Below are positions 6,834 through 11,053 of a DNA stretch of 11,053 nt, piece by piece. Each line of letters begins with the position of its first letter. Position 1 is the first letter of the stretch. Source of the DNA: Deltaproteobacteria bacterium (GTDB lineage Bacteria > Desulfobacterota > Binatia > Binatales > Binataceae); the NCBI GenBank assembly GCA_027403435.1, contig DAHZDR010000426.1:1-11053 (forward strand), written 5' to 3'. The notes under the pieces are model-generated. The model saw only the letters and a list, made by a program, of their open reading frames with translations. It was not told the origin of the DNA and made no database searches. The position numbers and the translations under genes were made by a program.

Positions 6834-6863
6834 TTGTCATTCGCGTCAGAGGTGGGCTATGCA
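6834..6863 (+). promoter_or_regulatory. Candidate sigma-70 promoter for the LLM oxidoreductase gene
   Basis: TTGTCA (6834-6839, five of six matches to TTGACA) is followed after 18 nt by TATGCA (6858-6863, three of six to TATAAT). The implied leader of about 50 nt contains GAGGAG in front of the GTG start at 6921. The position supports separate transcription of this gene and argues against a start at the TTG at 6834. Confidence 0.33.
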
Positions 6864-6920
6864 TGCGGCGATAGGCGGAGCGACTGGCGCCATTCGCCGC
6901 CGCGCGAGGAGATCAGCATC

Positions 6921-7985
6921 GTGAAATTCGGCCTGTTCCACCAACTGCCGTGCGCGCCGGAACAATCGGAGCCGGAACGCTATCGTGAAACGATCGAGCA
7001 GATCGCGCATGGCGACGAGCTTGGCTTTGACACGGCATGGCTCGCTGAACTGCATTTCTTTCGGCCATTTTCGATCATGCCGGCGCCGTTAATCGTCGCC
7101 ACCGCGGCGGCGCAGCGCACCCGCCGGATTCGTCTCGGCACTGGCGTTGCGCTGCTCCCGTTCCATCATCCGCTCAGGCTCGCCGGAGAAGCCGCGGTGG
7201 TCGATATCCTGAGCGGCGGCCGGCTCGATTTGGGCGTCGGCCGCGGCACGATCGCGGTCCATTTTCAGGGCTTCAACGTCAACCGCGAAGAGAGCCGCGA
7301 GCGCTTCGAGGAGGCGCTCGCAGTGATCGAAAAGGCGTGGACCAGCGAGTCCTTTTCGCATCACGGCAAATTCTTCGAGGTGGCCGACACGTCGGTCGTG
7401 CCGAAGCCGCTGCAAAAACCGCATCCGCCAATCCGCGTCGCCGCCAACAGTCCGGAGACGGCCGCATTCGCGGGCGCGCACGGCTATGACGTGATGGTCG
7501 CGTCGCCGATCAATCCGCTGCCGGGCTTTTTCGATCATGTCGCGAAATACCGCGACGCGCTGACGCGCGCCGGCCACGATCCGGCGAAGCGCGACGTCGC
7601 CGCGCTTTTCTTTACTCACTGCGGCGCCGATCTGGCCGCGTCGCGGGCGGAGTATGAACCCTCAATGATGCATTATTTCCGCACCATCGGGCAGCAGGCG
7701 ATGCGCGGCGATCGCAGCCAGTACGAGGGGTCTTACGCCTATCTAAAGCAGGTGCGGGATCGAGCCGCCGCGATGAACTGGGAGGGCGTCGATCGGACCA
7801 TGGCGGTGTTCGGCAGTCCGGCGGAATGCGTCGATCGGATCGAACAAGTGTATCGCGACAGCCGGATTGGGCAACTCGTATGCTGGTTCAATCCGGGCGG
7901 CAAAATCCCGCATCGCCAGGTGCTGGCCGCGATGGAGCGTTTCGCGGCGCGGGTCATCCCGTCCGTCCGCCGCCTCGGCGAATGA
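6921..7985 (+). CDS. LLM class (luciferase-like) flavin-dependent oxidoreductase
   Basis: 354-residue TIM-barrel enzyme of the bacterial luciferase-like family, which uses reduced flavin (FMN, or F420 in some lineages) for monooxygenation or hydride transfer in the cytosol. Seen: strand 1 VKFGLFHQLP (1-10), GFDTAWLAELHF (35-46), RIRLGTGVALLPFHHPLRLA (69-88), DILSGGRLDLGVGRG (95-109), which is the best family signature, QKPHPPIRVAANSPETAAFA (165-184), FGSPAECVDRIEQVYRDS (297-314) and the C-terminal amphipathic end about 330-350. The substrate cannot be predicted. GTG at 6921 is chosen as start: GAGGAG lies 9 nt upstream and the first beta strand begins right there; an upstream in-frame TTG at 6834 would add 29 residues without homology-like character and would sit inside the candidate promoter. 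It reads toward the convergent RNase gene. Confidence 0.95.
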   Translation: MKFGLFHQLPCAPEQSEPERYRETIEQIAHGDELGFDTAWLAELHFFRPFSIMPAPLIVATAAAQRTRRIRLGTGVALLPFHHPLRLAGEAAVVDILSGGRLDLGVGRGTIAVHFQGFNVNREESRERFEEALAVIEKAWTSESFSHHGKFFEVADTSVVPKPLQKPHPPIRVAANSPETAAFAGAHGYDVMVASPINPLPGFFDHVAKYRDALTRAGHDPAKRDVAALFFTHCGADLAASRAEYEPSMMHYFRTIGQQAMRGDRSQYEGSYAYLKQVRDRAAAMNWEGVDRTMAVFGSPAECVDRIEQVYRDSRIGQLVCWFNPGGKIPHRQVLAAMERFAARVIPSVRRLGE

Positions 7986-7998
7986 GGCCGTCAGCTTC

Positions 7999-8013
7999 GG
8001 GAATCGGATTCCC
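7999..8013. terminator. Inverted repeat between convergent LLM and RNase genes, possible bidirectional terminator
   Basis: GGGAATC-G-GATTCCC is a perfect 7-bp inverted repeat around one base, in the 51-nt gap between the convergent stops at 7985 and 8037. As RNA it can form a stem of about five pairs on either strand. Neither side has a convincing U-run, so terminator function is uncertain, though position and symmetry suit a shared terminator. Confidence 0.3.
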
Positions 8014-8036
8014 AAACGTCGTCCGCTAAAATCGAA

Positions 8037-9770
8037 TCAGGCGGCGGCGGTGGCCTGAATCAGCTCGAAGGCGCCCGGTTCGATCGCGTCGCTCGAGCGC
8101 AGCACGACCTTCAGGCCGAGCCGGGTTTCGAGCGTTTCGAGATCGCGCGCGCCAACGTCATAGAGGTAGCGCGCGACGGCCGAGTTGACCTTGATCACCA
8201 GCAGATCGCGCCGCGGCGGCCGGCCGGCGATTCGATGGATGCCGCGCAAGACTTCGGCGGCCAGAGTCGGCACGGATTTCACCACGCGCCGTCCCTGGCA
8301 TTGCGGACAGGGGTCGGTCAGCAGCTCTTCGAGGCTTTCGCGCGTGCGCTTGCGGGTCATCTGGACCAGGCCGAGTTCGGAAATCTTGAGCATCGAACTG
8401 CGCGCCTTGTCGCGTTTGAGCGCCTGGGCGAGCGCGTCGGTGACCTTCTTGCGATCCGGCTCGCGCGCCATGTCGATAAAATCGGCGATGATAATGCCGC
8501 CGAGGTTGCGCAGGCGCATTTGCTTGACGACTTCCTCGGCGGCTTCGAGATTGGTGCGCAGGACGGTATCGTCCTGGTTGCGTTTGCCGACGAAACGGCC
8601 GGTGTTGACGTCGATCGCAATCAGCGCCTCGGTCTGATCGAAGACCAGATAGCCGCCCGATTTAAGCCAGACTTTGCGTTCCAGCGCGCGCTCGATTTGC
8701 GCCTCGATTTGGAAGTGGTCGAAGATTGGCCCTTCCGCTTCGTAGAGCGCGACGCGCGCGCGCAAGCGGGGCGTGTAGGTATGGACGAATTCGAGGATCC
8801 GATCGCAGGTCTCGCGATCGTCGCACCATAATTTTTCGACGTCGCTGGAGAACAGGTCGCGCACCACGCGCAGCGCCACGTCGAGGTCGTTGTAGAGCAG
8901 GGTGACTCCGGGGCTGGCTTCGGAGCGCTTGACAATCGACGCCCAAAGCTTGGTCAGGAACGCGACGTCGCGCTGGATGTCGCGTTTGCTCACCCCTTCG
9001 CATACCGTGCGCACGATAAAGCCGCCCTGCTCCGGGCGGATTTCCTTGACCGCCGCGCGCAGCCGGGCGCGTTCCTGCGCGCTCTCGATCCGCCGCGAAA
9101 TCCCGATATGGTTGCTGGTGGGCGTGTAAACCAGGTGGCGCCCCGGAATTGAAACGAACGAAGTCAGGCGCGCGCCCTTGGTGCCGAGCGGCTCTTTGGC
9201 GATTTGGACGATAATTTCCTGGCCGCGCTTGAGCTGCTGCTCGATCGGCAGGAACACGCGGCGCTCGTGACGGCGCCGGCGGCGGCCCCGTCCGCCCCGC
9301 CGCGACCGGCCCGTTCTGGGTTTGGCGGGGCCGGTTTGGACGGCAGTTTCGCCCTCCACGGCCTGATCGGCAGGCGCGCCTTCCTCGGTCTCCATTGGCT
9401 CGACCGCGGCAACGTTGAATTCCTCCGGCTCTTCGGGCTCGACGGCGAAGGTTTCATCGAATACGACTTCGCCTGAAGCCTCGGCCTCGGTTTCGACATC
9501 CTCTTCGCCCGTGACCTCGGCCACCGCGCCGTAATTGGCGAGATCGTTATAGAAATCGGAAACGTGAAGAAAACCGGCCTTTTCCAGGCCGATCTCGACG
9601 AACGCCGCCTGCATTCCAGGCAGCACCCGCGTCACCCGGCCCTTGTAGATGTTGCCAACCAGACCGCGCCGGGCGTTACGTTCGAGATAAAGCTCGGCAA
9701 GGACGCTATCCTCGAGCAGAGCCACCCGCACCTCCATCGTGGAGGCATTGATCACGATTTCACGTTTCAC
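8037..9770 (-). CDS. rng: Ribonuclease E/G with an acidic/arginine-rich insertion in the S1 domain
   Basis: Single-strand endoribonuclease of the RNase E/G family, acting in mRNA decay and rRNA/tRNA processing. 577 residues: S1 domain start GNIYKGRVTRVLPGMQAAFV (39-58) and GFLHVSDF (66-73); insertion at about 80-171, first strongly acidic (Glu-rich, 83-142) then RSRRGGRGRRRRRHERR (155-171); S1 resumes IEQQLKRGQEIIVQIAKEP (176-194) with GTKGARLT (196-203); RNase H-like and DNase I-like regions; catalytic IDVNTG D387 and IIIAD D430, 43 apart as D303/D346 in E. coli RNase E; Zn-link CPQC (C488, C491), 58 after D430 as in E. coli. The protein ends at 577 with no degradosome scaffold tail, so it is RNase G-like in plan. 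Start is GTG at 9770, directly after a hairpin arm, with only a weak AGG upstream. No rplU/rpmA or ribosomal genes adjoin. Confidence 0.98.
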   Translation of the reverse strand: MKREIVINASTMEVRVALLEDSVLAELYLERNARRGLVGNIYKGRVTRVLPGMQAAFVEIGLEKAGFLHVSDFYNDLANYGAVAEVTGEEDVETEAEASGEVVFDETFAVEPEEPEEFNVAAVEPMETEEGAPADQAVEGETAVQTGPAKPRTGRSRRGGRGRRRRRHERRVFLPIEQQLKRGQEIIVQIAKEPLGTKGARLTSFVSIPGRHLVYTPTSNHIGISRRIESAQERARLRAAVKEIRPEQGGFIVRTVCEGVSKRDIQRDVAFLTKLWASIVKRSEASPGVTLLYNDLDVALRVVRDLFSSDVEKLWCDDRETCDRILEFVHTYTPRLRARVALYEAEGPIFDHFQIEAQIERALERKVWLKSGGYLVFDQTEALIAIDVNTGRFVGKRNQDDTVLRTNLEAAEEVVKQMRLRNLGGIIIADFIDMAREPDRKKVTDALAQALKRDKARSSMLKISELGLVQMTRKRTRESLEELLTDPCPQCQGRRVVKSVPTLAAEVLRGIHRIAGRPPRRDLLVIKVNSAVARYLYDVGARDLETLETRLGLKVVLRSSDAIEPGAFELIQATAAA

Positions 9771-9815
9771 GCGGCGCTTACCTGCCGGTCCGTGCCCGCC
9801 GTCACGCAGCGCCGC
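9771..9815 (-). promoter_or_regulatory. Leader hairpin abutting the RNase E/G start codon
   Basis: A perfect 8-bp inverted repeat, AGCGCCGC (9808-9815) and GCGGCGCT (9771-9778), flanks a 29-nt loop. On the RNase mRNA the 3' arm ends at the base just before the GTG start, and the only Shine-Dalgarno-like AGG lies in the loop next to that arm. Folding would hide the initiation region. The enterobacterial rne leader is known to mediate autoregulation by RNase E cleavage; similar control here is an inference. Confidence 0.45.
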
Positions 9816-9830
9816 TTATGACGACGTACA

Positions 9831-9846
9831 GCCGCATCGAAGCGGC
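9831..9846 (-). promoter_or_regulatory. Second small hairpin in the RNase E/G leader
   Basis: GCCGC and GCGGC form a 5-bp stem around a 6-nt loop; on the mRNA strand the loop reads TTCGAT. It lies about 60 nt before the start codon, between the candidate promoter and the start-proximal hairpin. Confidence 0.35.
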
Positions 9847-9862
9847 GGCGCGATGAATAAGC

Positions 9863-9894
9863 TTTAGAGGGCGCCGTTTGACTACATCTCAAAC
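9863..9894 (-). promoter_or_regulatory. Candidate RNase E/G promoter overlapped by an inverted repeat
   Basis: On the minus strand TTGAGA (9892-9887, five of six to TTGACA) is followed after 18 nt by TCTAAA (9868-9863, four of six to TATAAT), giving a leader of about 85 nt. A perfect 6-bp inverted repeat GTTTGA-CTACATC-TCAAAC (9876-9894) covers the -35 box and part of the spacer, which is where a repressor would bind. Both are consensus-based guesses. Confidence 0.4.
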
Positions 9895-9905
9895 GAATTA
9901 ACTCC

Positions 9906-9933
9906 CGATCAGGCGGAGATCGCCGGATTTTTT
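9906..9933 (+). terminator. Terminator-like hairpin plus T-run on the plus strand, no gene in front
   Basis: Two alternative short stems can form, CGATC/GATCG (9906-9910 with 9918-9922) or GGCG/CGCC (9912-9915 with 9921-9924), followed within a few bases by six T residues (9928-9933). No plus-strand gene ends nearby: the nearest stops at 7985. It is either chance or the end of an unannotated plus-strand RNA antisense to the RNase leader. The stems are short. Confidence 0.3.
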
Positions 9934-10000
9934 ATGATCATACGGAGCGATTCCTATCTCCGCAAGGCGACCAGTTGAGCGCCGCATAACGCTCCGGCGG

Positions 10001-10786
10001 TTACCCTAGCGCGTTCCTGCTGTCGATCGTCTGCCCGCCGTCAACCACATAAGCGGCGCCGGTAACGAATCCGGCCAGATCCGAGCCGAGGAACAAGACC
10101 ACGTTGGCGACGTCCTCCGGCCTGCCCAGACGTTTGAGCGGGATGCGTTTCGTCATTTTTTCGCTAACGCCGGGCGTAGCGATCGCCGAAGCGATCAGCG
10201 GCGTGGCGATCACGCCCGGGCATACGCAGTTTGCCCGAATGCCGAATCGACCATATTCGACCGCGACGACGCGCGTAAGATTAATTAATCCCGCTTTGAC
10301 CGCATTGTAGGCGGCGATTCCCTGGTCGGCGAAAAGTCCGGAAATCGACGCGGTGTTGACGATCGCGCCGCCGCCTTGCTCGCGCATGATCGGAATCGCG
10401 GCGCGCATCGCGCGAAAGCACGCGGTCAGCCCGATGTTCAGCGTATGGTCCCAGCTTTCATCGGTGGTATCGGCCAGCCGCACCATCAGCGGAACGCCGG
10501 GCGGAAAGGCGAAGGCGTTGTTATGGAGGAAATCGAGCCGGCCGAATTTTTCACGCGCGAACTTGATAGCGCCGTCGATATCGGCCTGCCGGCCCAGGTC
10601 GGCGCGAAACGCGGCCGCGGTTCCGCCGAATTTCGCGATCTCGTCAACCACCGTCCGCGCCGCCGCCTCATTGAAATCCGCGACCACGACGGCTCCTCCG
10701 GCGCGCGCATAGCCGACCGCGGTGGCGCGTCCGATACCCGAGCCGGCGCCGGTCACCAATCCAGCTTTGCCTTTGAATTCAATCAT
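10001..10786 (-). CDS. Short-chain dehydrogenase/reductase (classical SDR)
   Basis: Classical NAD(P)-dependent SDR oxidoreductase, 261 residues. Seen: cofactor-binding TGAGSGIG (12-19), acidic D37 at the end of beta-2 (VVVADFN), which usually favours NAD(H) over NADP(H), NNA (89-91), active-site N117 (LNIG), S147 (NTASISG), Y160 and K164 (YNAVK), PGVIATP (190-196), and the C-terminal RIPLKRLGRPEDVANVVLFL (214-233) and VVDGG. All four catalytic residues are present. The usual NNAG reads NNAF. The substrate, an alcohol or ketone, is unknown. ATG at 10786 is chosen: an AAGGG lies just upstream, though close (3 nt). A second in-frame ATG at 10804, within a duplicated 9-bp segment, would add six residues but has no Shine-Dalgarno. 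Gene stands alone; the next gene upstream is divergent. Confidence 0.95.
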   Translation of the reverse strand: MIEFKGKAGLVTGAGSGIGRATAVGYARAGGAVVVADFNEAAARTVVDEIAKFGGTAAAFRADLGRQADIDGAIKFAREKFGRLDFLHNNAFAFPPGVPLMVRLADTTDESWDHTLNIGLTACFRAMRAAIPIMREQGGGAIVNTASISGLFADQGIAAYNAVKAGLINLTRVVAVEYGRFGIRANCVCPGVIATPLIASAIATPGVSEKMTKRIPLKRLGRPEDVANVVLFLGSDLAGFVTGAAYVVDGGQTIDSRNALG

Positions 10787-10960
10787 GATCCCTTTTTCAA
10801 TCATCGATCGGCGGCGCGCACAACTGGTCGGGGGCGAGCGGCTTGAACTCGCCACCGCGCGCGGCGCCCGAACAGGGGCGATGCGGCGCGTTTTCCGGCC
10901 ACGGATGCGCATCATGGCGGGCGCGGGATATAATCTGCGCGTCGTTCACACGAAGGAAGG
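10787..10960. other. Divergent intergenic region between the SDR and HAD genes
   Basis: This 174-nt gap has a hairpin GGCGAG-(9 nt)-CTCGCC at 10833-10853, in the likely leader of the SDR gene, and the HAD promoter at its right end. The 9-bp segment TTCAATCAT occurs at 10778-10786 and 10796-10804. No separate gene with a ribosome binding site was seen; the open frame that runs upstream of the SDR start lacks SDR-like sequence. Confidence 0.5.
10929..10934 (+). promoter_or_regulatory. Consensus -10 box for the HAD gene
   Basis: A perfect TATAAT (10929-10934) in otherwise GC-rich DNA lies 26 nt before the ATG at 10961, giving a leader of about 20 nt. The -35 region (TGCGCA, 10906-10911, 17-nt spacing) is weak. 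This is the best -10 match noted in the window. Confidence 0.55.
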
Positions 10961-11053
10961 ATGCGTCCGCCCTCGCCCATGCCGATTCGCGCGATTGTCT
11001 TCGATCTTGACGGCACGCTTGCCGACACCGAACCGCTGCATTTCGAGGCCTTC
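10961..11053 (+). CDS. HAD-superfamily hydrolase, beta-phosphoglucomutase-like (N-terminus only)
   Basis: First 31 codons of a haloacid-dehalogenase-like phosphatase or phosphomutase; the rest lies beyond the right edge. Seen: motif I AIVFDLDGTLADTEPLHFEAF, with nucleophile D at residue 15 and acid/base D at 17, and the DTEPLHF continuation typical of the beta-phosphoglucomutase / phosphoglycolate phosphatase branch with an alpha-helical cap after motif I. Substrate cannot be told from this fragment. ATG at 10961 is chosen because AAGGA (10953-10957) precedes it; a second in-frame ATG at 10979 begins right at the domain but has no suitably placed Shine-Dalgarno. It is read divergently from the SDR gene behind a consensus TATAAT box. 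Confidence 0.88.
   Translation, partial: MRPPSPMPIRAIVFDLDGTLADTEPLHFEAF

Noticed and set aside
6834..6920. Longer N-terminus of the LLM oxidoreductase from a TTG start
   Set aside because: GTG at 6921 has GAGGAG at 9 nt and begins at the first beta strand; the TTG lies in the candidate -35 box.
9291..9320. CG-rich repetitive stretch considered as a simple-sequence repeat or recombination site
   Set aside because: It is the in-frame coding of the arginine-rich segment of the RNase insertion, so no separate element is needed.
9934..9978. 14-codon plus-strand ORF starting in the TATGATCATA palindrome
   Set aside because: No Shine-Dalgarno, placed right after a T-run, too short to judge; no support beyond an open frame.
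10787..10915. N-terminal extension of the SDR to 10915
   Set aside because: The extra residues are Arg/Pro/Ala-rich with no SDR character, while classical SDRs begin a few residues before the TGxxxGIG motif.

Overview
The window is GC-rich (roughly two thirds G+C by eye) and densely coded, with twelve protein genes that I can support. It looks like chromosomal DNA of a free-living Gram-negative bacterium. Protein signatures (QmcA/NfeD pair, MoaC, RlmI-type methyltransferase, RNase E/G with an S1 insertion, a luciferase-like oxidoreductase) would fit a soil or sediment lineage near the former Deltaproteobacteria or Binatota. That placement is inference; no rRNA or other taxonomic marker is present. 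I see no tRNA or rRNA gene, transposase, phage gene, CRISPR array or attachment site.

Layout. 1-1316 (minus): a membrane-proteostasis pair, nfeD followed by a QmcA/paraslipin-type SPFH gene that runs off the left edge. 1601-4392 (minus): a compact cluster read trxB, two-TM RCK potassium channel, PEMT/ICMT-type membrane methyltransferase, with gaps of 15 and 53 nt. 4393-4503: divergent intergenic region with palindromes. 4504-6733 (plus): moaC overlapping an RlmI-type rRNA methyltransferase by ATGA, then a VOC-domain protein. 6921-7985 (plus): a luciferase-like (LLM) flavin-dependent oxidoreductase with its own candidate promoter. 8037-9770 (minus): RNase E/G, preceded by a 230-nt leader rich in inverted repeats. 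10001-10786 (minus): an SDR dehydrogenase. 10961-11053 (plus): the first 31 codons of a HAD-family hydrolase behind a consensus TATAAT box.

How the genes relate. Most encode housekeeping functions (thioredoxin reduction, molybdenum cofactor synthesis, rRNA modification, RNA decay, membrane quality control). The accessory part is the VOC, LLM and SDR enzymes, whose substrates cannot be read from sequence. The trxB/K+-channel/methyltransferase cluster is the least textbook arrangement and could link thiol redox state to potassium flux, but that is only suggested by proximity.

I did not find a clearly new multi-gene system. The observations most worth a second look are: the acidic-then-arginine-rich insertion in the S1 domain of the RNase E/G; the structured RNase leader, whose 3' hairpin arm abuts the GTG start; an internal Met/Shine-Dalgarno in the K+ channel at the place where MthK uses an internal start; and the channel's unusual TVGYQ filter.
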